From Sphingosinicella microcystinivorans (GTDB lineage: Bacteria > Pseudomonadota > Alphaproteobacteria > Sphingomonadales > Sphingomonadaceae): DNA of 64,000 nucleotides. Positions 41,000 through 49,258 of this stretch are shown piece after piece; the first letter of the stretch is position 1; each line of letters opens with the position of its first letter. The stretch is taken from positions 3,301,501 to 3,365,500 of the forward strand of contig NZ_CP116005.1 in NCBI RefSeq assembly GCF_027941835.1, read 5' to 3'. The notes below the pieces were generated by a model that was not told the DNA's origin, ran no database searches, and was given only the letters and a program-made list of their open reading frames with translations. A program made the translations under genes and the position numbers.

Positions 41000-41393
41000 G
41001 CGTCGTTTCGACCGGCACGCCGTTTTTGATCGCGAGCGTCACCGGCGTGCGCTCGGCGATGTCCGCCAGCCGCGCGCGCTGTTCATCGGAGAGGTCGCCG
41101 GTCAGCGTCAGCACGCGCTCGATCCGCGCAGTGTCGCCGTCCTTCAGGTGCCGCATCGCCACCCCGGCGCTTTCCAGCGGCCAGCCCTTGCGCTTCGCGT
41201 ACATCCTGAGCGTGATCGCCGTGCACGAGCCGAGCGCGGCGAGCAGAAGCTGGAACGGGGCGGGCCCGGTGTCCTTGCCGCCGAGCGTCTCGGGCTCGTC
41301 GGACACGAACGCGTGATGCCCGGCGCGGACGTCGACCTTGTAGTCGTCCGTGCCGATGTTCGCGGTCACGCGCGCGATGGTGATTTCGGCCAT
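40986..41393 (-). CDS. OsmC-family peroxidase-like protein
   Basis: 135 residues. The OsmC/Ohr fold is shown by ETLGGKDTGPAPFQLLLAALGSCTAITLRMYAKRKGW. Only the cysteine in GSCTA is present, so the two-cysteine peroxidatic pair of Ohr/OsmC is incomplete, as in the YhfA-like subgroup of unknown activity. A dyad GGGAGG/CCTCCC (41427-41455) lies between it and the pirin gene stop. Confidence 0.85.
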   Translation of the reverse strand: MAEITIARVTANIGTDDYKVDVRAGHHAFVSDEPETLGGKDTGPAPFQLLLAALGSCTAITLRMYAKRKGWPLESAGVAMRHLKDGDTARIERVLTLTGDLSDEQRARLADIAERTPVTLAIKNGVPVETTLSES

Positions 41394-41451
41394 GTCGGCT
41401 CCTTCGCGAAAGAAACGGGAGGCAGACGGCGCGCGCCTACCTCCCGATCCA

Positions 41452-42312
41452 CTATGCCGCAGCCATCCGGCCGAAGCGACCGCTGTTGAAGTCGTCGATG
41501 GCGGCGCGGATCTCCGCCTCGCTGTTCATCACGAACGGGCCGTAGCCGACGATCGGCTCCTCGATCGGTTCCCCGGTCAGCACCAGCAGGGTGCTGTCGC
41601 CGGACGCCGCGATCCGCGTGGACGTGCCCGTGCGGCTAAGCTCCAGCACCTCGGCGGCGCCCGCATCGGTGCCGTTCACCGTCACGTGGCCCGACAGCAC
41701 GACGACGAGCGTCGTGTGGCCTTCGGGCAGGTCGAGCGTCACGTCGGCGTCGCGGTCCAGCCGCACGTCCCAGACGTTGACCGGCGTGAACGTCCGCGCC
41801 GGGCCGGTCTTGCCGCCGAGCGTGCCCGCGATGAGCCGTGCCCGCCCGCCGCCGAGATCGACGACGGGGATGTCCGCGTCCACGATCGACTGGTAGCCGG
41901 GCGCTGCCATCTTGTCCTTCGCGGGCAGGTTCACCCAGAGCTGGACCATGCGGAACGGGCCGCCCGTGCGGGTGAAGCCCGCCGAGTGGAACTCCTCGTG
42001 GAGGATGCCGCCCGCCGCCGTCATCCACTGCACGTCGCCGGGGCCGATGACGCCGCCGTTCCCGGCGGAATCCCTGTGCTCCACCTCGCCGTCATAGACG
42101 ATGGTGACGGTCTCGAAGCCGCGGTGCGGGTGCGTGCCGACGCCGCGCGGCGTCTCGGCGGGCTCGAACACGTGCGGGCCGGCATAGTCGAGCAGCAGGA
42201 ACGGGCTGATCGCGCCGCCCTGCGCGTGGTAGGAGATCAGCGAGCGCACCGGAAAGCCGTCGCCCACCCAGTGGCGCTGTTCGTTGGTGTGGCGTCTTGT
42301 GATCGTCTTCAT
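41452..42312 (-). CDS. Pirin family protein
   Basis: 286 residues. Two cupin domains; the N-terminal one has the metal ligands in GTHPHRGFETVTIVYDGEVEHRDS and HEEFHSAGF. Some bacterial pirins are quercetinases, others modulate metabolic enzymes. Start at the second ATG (42312), which is eight bases from AGGAG; the first ATG (42318) is too close to it. Divergent from the YqhA gene. Confidence 0.9.
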   Translation of the reverse strand: MKTITRRHTNEQRHWVGDGFPVRSLISYHAQGGAISPFLLLDYAGPHVFEPAETPRGVGTHPHRGFETVTIVYDGEVEHRDSAGNGGVIGPGDVQWMTAAGGILHEEFHSAGFTRTGGPFRMVQLWVNLPAKDKMAAPGYQSIVDADIPVVDLGGGRARLIAGTLGGKTGPARTFTPVNVWDVRLDRDADVTLDLPEGHTTLVVVLSGHVTVNGTDAGAAEVLELSRTGTSTRIAASGDSTLLVLTGEPIEEPIVGYGPFVMNSEAEIRAAIDDFNSGRFGRMAAA

Positions 42313-42480
42313 GTCCATGTCTCCTGCGTGCGGACAGCGCACGACACGGCGCGCTGCCCGCCTTCGCAAGCCCATATGGTGACGCTGCGCGGGGCGGGGA
42401 GGGTGCCCGGCCGCAACACGGGGTTTCCGCGTGCGGAACGCTCTTGGAGAATCGCACGGGCATTTGATAGGCGAGGCGCC

Positions 42481-43026
42481 ATGTCCTCCAATCCCTCCGG
42501 CATCCCGCCGCAGCTTCGCCCGCTTCCGCTCCTCATCTTCAGCTCGCGCTGGCTGCAGCTGCCGCTCTACCTCGGCCTCATCGTCGCGCAGGGCGTCTAC
42601 GTGTTCCTGTTCCTGAAGGAGCTCTACCACCTCGTCATGCACAGCTGGGAGTTCACCGAGCAGCAGATCATGCTCGTGGTGCTCGGCCTCATCGACGTGG
42701 TGATGATCTCGAACCTGCTCGTGATGGTCATCGTCGGCGGCTACGAGACGTTCGTGTCGCGGCTCGGACTACAGGGGCACCCGGACCAGCCGGAGTGGCT
42801 CAGCCACGTGAATGCCGGCATTCTCAAGGTGAAGCTGGCGATGGCGATCATCGGCATCTCGTCGATTCACCTGCTCAGAACCTTCATCGAGGCAAGCCAC
42901 ATCGGCACGCCGACCGCCCGCATCACCGCCGAGGGCGTGCTGTGGCAGACGATCATCCACGCCGTCTTCATCCTCTCGGCGATCGGCATCGCCTATGTGG
43001 ACCGGATGACGCAGCAGAAGCACTGA
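42481..43026 (+). CDS. YqhA-family (UPF0114) inner membrane protein
   Basis: 181 residues with three to four hydrophobic helices and the family signature LLVMVIVGGYETFVSRL. Function is not established; it is conserved in many proteobacteria and ends in a short charged tail. It is the last core gene before the accessory island. Confidence 0.88.
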   Translation: MSSNPSGIPPQLRPLPLLIFSSRWLQLPLYLGLIVAQGVYVFLFLKELYHLVMHSWEFTEQQIMLVVLGLIDVVMISNLLVMVIVGGYETFVSRLGLQGHPDQPEWLSHVNAGILKVKLAMAIIGISSIHLLRTFIEASHIGTPTARITAEGVLWQTIIHAVFILSAIGIAYVDRMTQQKH

Positions 43027-43038
43027 GGCGGGCTGCGC

Positions 43039-43089
43039 TGGCGGACAGGGTGGGATTCGAACCCACGGTATCGTTACCCGCACGGCGCT
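43039..43089 (-). tRNA. tRNA-Ser 3' remnant (variable arm, T arm, acceptor, CCA)
   Basis: On the minus strand the sequence contains the variable-arm stretch GTGCGGGTAACGATACC, the T arm GTGGGTTCGAATCCCAC, the acceptor strand CCTGTCC, a discriminator G and an encoded CCA. There is no anticodon or D arm on its 5' side; non-tRNA sequence begins near 43089 and IS21 begins at 43101. Its acceptor is complementary to the GGACAGG of the remnant at 49259-49297. Confidence 0.8.
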
Positions 43090-43277
43090 ATCTTCTGGGA
43101 TGTCAAACGGCGTTCAAAAGGGACCCCGATCGGCGTCGAAGAGGGACCCCCTTTTCGGATAATATGATGCTGGTTTGTTGAAGATGGCCTTGCGCTGCGT
43201 GCGGCGGAGGGCGGGCGTAGCCCGACCGGAGGCGCGCGCAGCGCAAGATAGATTTTTGAAGGCGCCGAAGGTGGCTG

Positions 43278-44009
43278 TCAGCTGCGGTTTTTGAAGCGCC
43301 AGCTGTCGTTGCCCGTCTCGACGATATCGCAGTGGTGGGTGACGCGGTCGAGCAGCGCCGTGGTCATCTTGGGATCGCCGAACACGGTCGGCCATTCGCC
43401 GAAGGCGAGGTTCGTGGTGATGATGACGCTGGTCCGCTCATAAAGCTTGCTGATGAGGTGGAACAGCAACTGCCCTCCCGAGCGGGCGAACGGCAGATAA
43501 CCGAGCTCGTCGAGCACGATCAGGTCGAGCCGCGACAGCTGCGCCGCCAGGGTCCCGCCTTTGCCGATCCGGGTCTCCTCTTCGAGGCGTGTCACCAGAT
43601 CGACGGTGTTGAAGTAGCGGGCGCGAGCGCCCCTTCGCACGACATTGGCGGTGATCGCGATGGCGAGGTGGGTCTTGCCTGTCCCCGTGCCGCCGACCAG
43701 CACGATATTGCGGCGAGGCGGGAGGAAGGAGCCATCGTGAAGGGAGCGGATCATCTCCTCATTGATCGGTGTGCCCTCGAAGCTGAACCGCTCCAGGTCC
43801 TTCACCACGGGCAGCCTCGCAGCCGTCATCCGATAGCGGATGGAGGCTGCATCCCGGTGGGTCGCCTCAGCACGGAGCAGGTCGGTCAGTATCTCCATGG
43901 TGGTGCGCTTGCGCTGGAGGCCGGTGGTGACCGCCTCGTCGAACGCCGCCGCCATGCCCTTGAGTCCGAGGCCGCGCATCGTGTCGATCATATCATGCCG
44001 CTGCATCAT
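43278..44009 (-). CDS. istB: IS21-family helper ATPase IstB
   Basis: 243 residues from the ATG at 44009. AAA+ ATPase with Walker [10 protein letters not shown], Walker [11 protein letters not shown], and the IstB-type N-terminus [10 protein letters not shown]-like [15 protein letters not shown]. It assists IstA in target selection. The longer reading from 44036 crosses the junction with upstream non-coding DNA. It has been separated from istA by the IS3-family insertion, so co-expression is probably lost. Confidence 0.92.
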   Translation of the reverse strand: MMQRHDMIDTMRGLGLKGMAAAFDEAVTTGLQRKRTTMEILTDLLRAEATHRDAASIRYRMTAARLPVVKDLERFSFEGTPINEEMIRSLHDGSFLPPRRNIVLVGGTGTGKTHLAIAITANVVRRGARARYFNTVDLVTRLEEETRIGKGGTLAAQLSRLDLIVLDELGYLPFARSGGQLLFHLISKLYERTSVIITTNLAFGEWPTVFGDPKMTTALLDRVTHHCDIVETGNDSWRFKNRS

Positions 44010-44150
44010 AGCCTCGCAGCAGATCATAGCGGGCACAGTCGGCGAGCGGAGGATGCTGCAGCATCCGGTCTTCCGAAGTGACGATGCTGTGGGGTGTCGC
44101 CGGCTCGCGGCGCCGGGAGTGATCTTCCTCCGGTTGTGCGGACACTAGGG

Positions 44151-45014
44151 TTAGCCCGTCATGCGTTGCTCGGCCTGTTCGGGGGTGAGATACCCGAGCG
44201 CCGAGTGCATGCGATGCCGATTATAATAGCCTTCGATATATCCGAACAGAGCCTGCCGGGCTTCGACGTGCGTTGCCCAGCGGCATTGATGGACCAGTTC
44301 GACCTTCAGCGTATGAAAGAAGCTCTCCATCGGCGCGTTGTCGTAACAGTTTCCGGTGCGGCTCATCGACGCGGTCGCGCCGATCGCGGTGAGTTGATCG
44401 ACATAAGCCCCGGCGGCATATTGCGATCCGCGATCGGAGTGATGCACGAGTCCGCGTGCTGGTCGCTGCCGTTGGGCGGCCATCATCAACGCAGCGAGCG
44501 TCAGTTCGGTGCGCATGTGATCCCGCATCGCCCAGCCCACGATCTTGCGCGTCGCCAGATCGAGCACGGCCGCCAGATACAGCCAGCCTTCGCCGGTCGG
44601 GATATAGCTGATATCGGCCAGCCACACGCGGTTCGGCGCCGTTGCTTCGAAGCGCTGCGCTAGCAGGTTCGGCGCGATCGGCAGGTAATGGCGGCTGTCG
44701 GTCGTCGAGGGCCGAAAGCGGCGACCGGCAAGCGCACGAATGCCGTGACGGCGCATCAGCCGCTCGACACGACCGCGGCTGCAGCCGCGCCCTTCCGCGC
44801 GCAGCGCGGCATGCATCCGGGGACTGCCGTATCGCCCGGAATGCCGCGCCTGGATCCGGCGGATATCGGCGAGCAACACGGCGTTCTCCGTCATGCGCAT
44901 ACTCGGCGGTCGATCGCGCCAATCGTAATAGCCGCTGCGCGACACACCGAGCATGCGGCACATGACGCTGACCGGCCAGGGGCCAGCATGGGCGCGGATG
45001 AACTGGAACTTCAC
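44151..45014 (-). CDS. IS3-family transposase OrfB (DDE integrase core)
   Basis: About 287 residues from a GTG that overlaps the orfA stop (a TTG at 45032 is also in frame). The HTH_21-like region is VMCRMLGVSRSGYYDWRDRP. The DDE triad is D in VWLADISYIP, D in HHSDRGSQYA and E in APMESFFHTLK, followed by the C-terminal YNRHRMHSALGYLTP motif. It catalyses strand transfer when fused to OrfA by frameshifting. Confidence 0.9.
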   Translation of the reverse strand: MKFQFIRAHAGPWPVSVMCRMLGVSRSGYYDWRDRPPSMRMTENAVLLADIRRIQARHSGRYGSPRMHAALRAEGRGCSRGRVERLMRRHGIRALAGRRFRPSTTDSRHYLPIAPNLLAQRFEATAPNRVWLADISYIPTGEGWLYLAAVLDLATRKIVGWAMRDHMRTELTLAALMMAAQRQRPARGLVHHSDRGSQYAAGAYVDQLTAIGATASMSRTGNCYDNAPMESFFHTLKVELVHQCRWATHVEARQALFGYIEGYYNRHRMHSALGYLTPEQAEQRMTG

Positions 45015-45324
45015 CGTGGCATCTCCGCGCAAATGCCGACCGCTTTTTTAGAATGTCGCGCTCCATGCGCGTGCGATCGAGCTCGCGGCGTAGCCTGGCA
45101 ATCTCCGACGCCTGATCCGCCGGCGACGCCATCGACGATGATAGCGGCTTCGCCGCAGGCACTGTCCCCTTGATCTCCAGTGCCCGTTGCCAGCGCCTCA
45201 ACATCGTCGGCATGATACCCAACTCACGCGCAACGTCGGCCTGCATCCGACCGCTCGTCTCCCATAGCGTCACCGCCTCGCGCTTGAACTCGTCCGTGAA
45301 ATATCGCTTCCCAACCTTTGCCAT
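45011..45324 (-). CDS. IS3-family transposase OrfA (with frame disruption near its end)
   Basis: The helix-turn-helix part is YFTDEFKREAVTLWETSGRMQADVARELGI and the coiled coil ends in LDRTRMERDILKK. At 45043-45049 the run reads A AAA AAG. In the actual frame the reading passes into nonsense without a nearby stop. If the run had one more A, the frame would continue as AVGICAEMPR and stop at 45011, and a -1 slip would enter orfB. Coordinates follow that expected ending. Confidence 0.7.
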
Positions 45325-45381
45325 CTTACACCTCCTGGCTCCAATGAGCCCTTCATCGGTGTCCGCGCAACCGGGGGAAGA

Positions 45382-46758
45382 TCACAGCTCGTCGCTGGCC
45401 GTTCCGTTCGCCAACGCTTCGCGCACGGCAGCCTCTACCGGCTCCAGGCCATCGGTGAGCACCGCCGAGAGGACCCGCACGAACCTGCGATCGGCCTCGT
45501 CCCCGGTGCCGAGCCTTCGCCGTAATCGGTGCAGGGCGGGCGGCAGATCCCAGTCCTGGAACGGTGCGCCGTTACGCAGCGCGCCGGGCTTGTGCGCGAG
45601 GACCGGCAGATAATGCCAGGGATCGTATATCGTGCGGTTCCGACCGAAGTGGCGCTCATGCTCCCCGACGATCGCATCGCCGCAGCGTATGACGATGCGA
45701 TCGGCATAGGAGCGCACCTGAACGGTCCGGCGTGCGGCCGTCGACATGACCGAGTAGCGGTTGCGATCGAAGCTGATGAGGCAGGTGCCGGTGACGGCAT
45801 GCTCGCTCTCATGGAAGCCGTCGAACGGTGCCAGGATCGGCTGCAGGGCCGGTCGCTCCATATCCAGCGCCTCGGCGACGGTAATATCCCCGCGTTCGGG
45901 ATGGGCATGATGCTCGGCCCAGCGCCGGCACTCGGCCTCCAGCCACCCGTTGAGCTCGGCCAGGCTGGCGAACCGGAGTCGCGGCTGGAAGAAGCGGCCT
46001 CGGATCGTCTGGACCTGCTGCTCGACCTGGCCCTTCTCCCATCCCGCCGCCGGCGAGCAGGCGGTCGGCTCGACCATGTAATGATCGGTCATGATCAGGA
46101 AGCGGCGGTTGAACACACGCTCCTTGCCGGTGAACACGGCCGTCACCGCCGTCTTCATATTATCGTAGATACCGCGTCGCGGCACACCGCCGAAGAACGC
46201 GAACGCCCGGGCATGGGCATCGAACAGCATCTCCTGGCCCTCGCGCGGATAGGCCCGGACATAGGGTGCGCGCGAGTCGCAGAGACGCATATGCGCCACC
46301 TTCACCCGCATCGGCTTGCCGGCGATCTCCACATCCTCGTGGCTCCAGTCGAACTGGTAGGCCTCACCCGGCTGGAAGGTCATCGGGATGAACGCCGGTG
46401 CGCCTTCGCCAGCATCCTTCCGCCGCGCAGCACGCCAGCGCGCCGCATAGCGGCGCACCGCATCATAGGATCCATCGAACCCCTCGCGCACCAGCAGGTC
46501 ATGGATACGCGTCATCCGTAGCCGATCGCGGCGGCCGCGACCTTCGTTCTCCTCAAGCAGCGCATCGAGACGATCCTGATAAGGACCGATCCGCGGCAGC
46601 GGCTGGACTTTGCGCTGATAGTTGAACGCCGCCTCCGGCGACCGGATCGCTTTGCGGACGACCTTCCGCGACAAACGAAGGTCACGAGCGATCGCCTTGA
46701 TCGCCTTACCCGCTGCATGCTCACGCCGAATCCGAACCACTGTCTCCACGATCAACAT
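45382..46758 (-). CDS. istA: IS21-family transposase IstA, C-terminal end replaced
   Basis: 458 residues. An N-terminal HTH (GKAIKAIARDLRLSRKVVRKAIR), a DDE core with YQFDWSHEDVEI, GIYDNMKTAVT and a Glu in AAGWEKGQVEQQV, and the IstA beta-barrel. The TGA stop is the first three bases of the IS3-family end; without that insertion the frame would run on for about 31 residues ([18 protein letters not shown] and more) and stop close to istB. Confidence 0.9.
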   Translation of the reverse strand: MLIVETVVRIRREHAAGKAIKAIARDLRLSRKVVRKAIRSPEAAFNYQRKVQPLPRIGPYQDRLDALLEENEGRGRRDRLRMTRIHDLLVREGFDGSYDAVRRYAARWRAARRKDAGEGAPAFIPMTFQPGEAYQFDWSHEDVEIAGKPMRVKVAHMRLCDSRAPYVRAYPREGQEMLFDAHARAFAFFGGVPRRGIYDNMKTAVTAVFTGKERVFNRRFLIMTDHYMVEPTACSPAAGWEKGQVEQQVQTIRGRFFQPRLRFASLAELNGWLEAECRRWAEHHAHPERGDITVAEALDMERPALQPILAPFDGFHESEHAVTGTCLISFDRNRYSVMSTAARRTVQVRSYADRIVIRCGDAIVGEHERHFGRNRTIYDPWHYLPVLAHKPGALRNGAPFQDWDLPPALHRLRRRLGTGDEADRRFVRVLSAVLTDGLEPVEAAVREALANGTASDEL

Positions 46759-46896
46759 CCCGTTCTCGCCAACTGATCAAAACCAGTCGGCCGACTAAAT
46801 CCCCGGGATGAAGGGGTCCTTTTTGCACGCCGATCACCCCACGAAGGGGGTGCCTATTGCACGCTGATCCTCACTTCTGGGACTGCGATAACCACA

Positions 46897-47115
46897 ATGG
46901 CAGGCATCCGCGCCCTTCAACACCGCATCAAGCGGATTGAGGAAGCGGAGAAGCCGCGATGGTCCCCGTTCACGCTTCTGTTCGGCTCGTTTGACGTATG
47001 GGTCGAGCGGGAAGTGTTGCCCGGTATCGAAAGCGGGGCGCTGGACCAACGGGATATGATTGCCGTTGTCGCTGCCCTGCGCCGCTGGGAGGGTGACGGA
47101 ACATGGCAGAATTAG
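46897..47115 (+). CDS. Small protein of unknown function, phage/plasmid-like
   Basis: 72 residues: an N-terminal basic helix (RALQHRIKRIEEAEKPR), then SPFTLLFGSFDVWVEREVLPGIESGALDQRDMIAVVAALRRWE. The sequence looks like a folded, soluble protein. Similar short ORFs are, as far as I recall, seen in sphingomonad mobile DNA. No ribosome site is visible. Its start codon is 14 bases after the IS21 target repeat, so the insertion may have removed its promoter. Confidence 0.5.
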   Translation: MAGIRALQHRIKRIEEAEKPRWSPFTLLFGSFDVWVEREVLPGIESGALDQRDMIAVVAALRRWEGDGTWQN

Positions 47116-47372
47116 GATAGCGCGGGGGTTCTCCATCGCCCGCCGCGCCGAGGGTCAAGGCCACACCGCCCCCTCACCTTCACAACATCGGGGCCAGCAG
47201 CGGGACGGAGCGCTCCTTCTCGCCTGCCGCTGCCAGCACCCTACACCTTCGGCGCTGGGCGCTGTCGTGAACGACAAACCCCGAATTTGCCGGACCTAGC
47301 GTCTAGGTCCCGCGAAATGCGTGCTTAGTCTGTATCATGCCTGCGGGAAGCAAGCCTATCTTAAGCTCGTCG
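47116..47372. other. Non-coding stretch with one 8-bp dyad
   Basis: No supported gene. GGACCTAG (47292-47299) and CTAGGTCC (47303-47310) form a perfect 8-bp stem with a 3-base loop. It lies downstream of the ATPase gene on the minus strand and may be its transcription end or a protein site; there is no T-run. Confidence 0.4.
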
Positions 47373-48995
47373 TTAGGGCCGAGGCGTCGGCGTCGGAAGG
47401 TAGGATTTAAGCGCGTCGCACAGTGCGGGGCTTTCGTCGGATCGCAACTCCCTTCCGATATACTCCTCAAGGGCCTTTTGCTGATAACCCAGTTGCCGAC
47501 CGGCCTCAGCGAGCAAACCTTTGTTGTCGTAGTACAGAAGGACTTTCTCGAATTCCTGCGCAGCGATTGCAGCTGACAGAACCGACTTGACGTCTGCAAA
47601 GATCGTCTGGACGTTCACGCTTGCGGTGGCGGCAACAAAGGCGGCCTCTAGGGACGCGGCGTCAGTCCCTGTCAAACCGATCTTCTTCATCTCAGCGTCA
47701 ACACGGCGCTTTGTATAGCGAAAGCATACAGCGTCGATATCGCGATTGGCTGCCGTCAATACGAAAGTGCGCAGGTTCGCAAGCTTCTGTTGAGCGTCCT
47801 GATCCGTGAACTTCAAGGCCTTCGCTATGGCGAGGAACACCTCGGGCAAAACCAGAAGGTTCTCCACCTCCGAAACCGGCAATCTATACACTCCTTTGGC
47901 TTCGAGATGGACCGCTTCGGCGTCCGTGCGGCCGTCGGCATCAACCAGCCCTGCACAGCCGACACGGTGCAACTCTGGCCAAGCGGCGAAGCTAGCGACG
48001 GTGTGGATGACCTGATCACACGAACCAACAGGAATAACCGTGAAGGTACTGTAGACTCGCCGATAAAGAGCTGAATCAAGGCTACCGCCATCGCCTTCAA
48101 CGAACAGCACCGGTCGGCGGCTACCGATGATGGTCGCAACTACGTCATCGGGCATGTCAGCATTTTCTGGGACGAGCTCGATATCCCAAGCTTCGCTTGG
48201 TTCCTTGCGATAGGCTCGAAGGGCGTACTTGGTTGCTGCGTGACGAGACCCAGCGAAATCCACATCATGCGTGATGTACAAAAACGCACAGTCCGGACGC
48301 GCCGCCTCAATCTGATCCCACAATTTGGCGAGGATCGACTTGTTGATATGTAGTTCAGGCTCATCGAAGATCAGCAAGGTATCCGGCTTCGCCAAAAGCG
48401 CCTGTGCGATCAGATAAAATATGACTCGCTCACCATCACTCATTTCTGAGGCGGAGTACTCATGCCCGTCGCTAGTCTTAGTTTTGACGTTACCACCGAG
48501 GACAACAAGTTCCCGATGAGGAAGCACCGTCTCCCAAATTGCCTTCAGCCTGTCGATCTTGGCCGCAGGCGGATCATGGCGGCTTTCGCGGTCCTCCAGT
48601 GCCTTTCGGCGGAAGGCGACGGATACGTCATTATTTTCGGCATATAGAGCCGAAAGGACATGATCGAAATCTTTCAGAAGGATAGTCTCGGGCTTCTGAC
48701 CCCAGCGGCCTATCTCCTTGTGCCAGGGTTGGTCGTCATCTCTGCCAAACCGAAGCCTGTTCTCAGCGATCTCTAGGTTCGGGGGTACCACGTTTGGGTT
48801 GAGCACCAGCGACCTGTGTGCCGCGATCCTATGAGTCTCCACTGTGCCTTTGGTGAAGTGCCTGTCGAGGTAGACGCCCAGACGAGTCTTGCCTGCGCCG
48901 TTTGCGCCAATGAAAACGACACTTGCCCCGCTCCTGATCGAAATCGGAATAGGTCCAGTCGGCGTCGGGACGTCTACAGTCGCGTCTATTGCCAT
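47373..48995 (-). CDS. Single-chain ABC-type ATPase fused to TOPRIM/DUF4435-like domain (OLD/PARIS-like)
   Basis: 540 residues. The ATPase half has Walker A GANGAGKT at 30-37, the signature-like SEMSDGER at 183-190, Walker B LLIFDEPE at 207-214 with D211 and E212, and H243 in YITHD. The second half starts with PVLFVEGDGG (E300) and VDADG (D352, D354), the acidic pattern of a TOPRIM fold, then VSEVENLLVLPE, resembling DUF4435. OLD-family and PARIS (AriA/AriB) anti-phage proteins combine such ATPases and TOPRIM domains; here both are in one chain. Base composition is clearly lower in G+C than the core genes. The start lies 28 bases after the CCA end of tRNA-Ser, same strand. Function is inferred. 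Confidence 0.8.
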   Translation of the reverse strand: MAIDATVDVPTPTGPIPISIRSGASVVFIGANGAGKTRLGVYLDRHFTKGTVETHRIAAHRSLVLNPNVVPPNLEIAENRLRFGRDDDQPWHKEIGRWGQKPETILLKDFDHVLSALYAENNDVSVAFRRKALEDRESRHDPPAAKIDRLKAIWETVLPHRELVVLGGNVKTKTSDGHEYSASEMSDGERVIFYLIAQALLAKPDTLLIFDEPELHINKSILAKLWDQIEAARPDCAFLYITHDVDFAGSRHAATKYALRAYRKEPSEAWDIELVPENADMPDDVVATIIGSRRPVLFVEGDGGSLDSALYRRVYSTFTVIPVGSCDQVIHTVASFAAWPELHRVGCAGLVDADGRTDAEAVHLEAKGVYRLPVSEVENLLVLPEVFLAIAKALKFTDQDAQQKLANLRTFVLTAANRDIDAVCFRYTKRRVDAEMKKIGLTGTDAASLEAAFVAATASVNVQTIFADVKSVLSAAIAAQEFEKVLLYYDNKGLLAEAGRQLGYQQKALEEYIGRELRSDESPALCDALKSYLPTPTPRP

Positions 48996-48999
48996 GCCA

Positions 49000-49011
49000 T
49001 ATCCATGGATA
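49000..49011. promoter_or_regulatory. 12-bp palindrome just upstream of the ATPase gene
   Basis: TATCCATGGATA is a perfect palindrome in the 28-base gap between tRNA-Ser and the ATPase start. It could be an operator or simply part of the leader. No ribosome site is obvious. Confidence 0.3.
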
Positions 49012-49023
49012 ACTCGCTTGTTT

Positions 49024-49113
49024 TGGCGGAAGAGGTGGGATTCGAACCCACGGACGGGTTGCCCCGTCGCTGGTTTTCAAGACCAGTCCCTTAAACCACT
49101 CGGGCACTCTTCC
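49024..49113 (-). tRNA. tRNA-Ser (anticodon UGA)
   Basis: Complete 90-nt class II tRNA on the minus strand: acceptor GGAAGAG with CTCTTCC, D arm GCCCGAGTGGTTTAAGGG, anticodon arm CTGGT-CTTGAAA-ACCAG with anticodon TGA, long variable arm GACGGGGCAACCCGTC, T arm GTGGGTTCGAATCCCAC and encoded CCA. It reads serine UCA/UCG-type codons. Confidence 0.95.
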
Positions 49114-49258
49114 ATACCGAATTCAGGGCGCGGCTAGAAATCTGCTGGACGGCGGCACTACCGCAATCTTTAGCCATTCCTCGACCTACCGCTAAGCGAT
49201 TCTAACTACGCTCCTTTTTAGCCGGTCCGTGCCACCGAGCGCCGAAACCCCCGCTAGC

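Larger units (their letters stand above)
44120..45384 (-). mobile_element. IS3-family insertion sequence nested in IS21
   Basis: 1265 bp with terminal inverted repeats TGATCTTCCTCCGGTTGTGCG (left) and TGATCTTCCCCCGGTTGCGCG (right), differing at few positions. The element carries orfA and orfB on the minus strand. It lies between istA and istB. The 3-4 bases beside each end (GAG left, CAG right on the plus strand) are similar but not identical, so a clean target duplication is not seen. Confidence 0.88.
43101..46873 (-). mobile_element. IS21-family insertion sequence (interrupted by an IS3-family element)
   Basis: The left end TGTCAAACGGCGTTCAA and the inverted right end TGAGGATCAGCGTGCAA match at most positions, and each end carries two spaced copies of a GCGT-C-AA-A-GG-ACCCC-type repeat, as usual for IS21 elements. 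A 9-base repeat CTTCTGGGA borders both ends (43092-43100 and 46874-46882). Minus the nested element it is about 2.5 kb, normal size. It carries istA and istB. Confidence 0.9.

Noticed and set aside
43189-43247. Terminator within IS21 (CTTGCGCTGCG with CGCAGCGCAAG)
   Set aside because: The arms are 11 bp with a 37-base loop and no adjacent T-tract; it is treated as part of the IS end rather than a separate terminator.
44221-45324. A single 367-codon IS3 transposase gene
   Set aside because: Only the first about 94 codons make a sensible OrfA. The rest is the out-of-frame reading of orfB after the A-run.
47060-47299. 79-codon ORF after the small island gene
   Set aside because: It overlaps the better small ORF in a different frame and has low-complexity composition and no start context.
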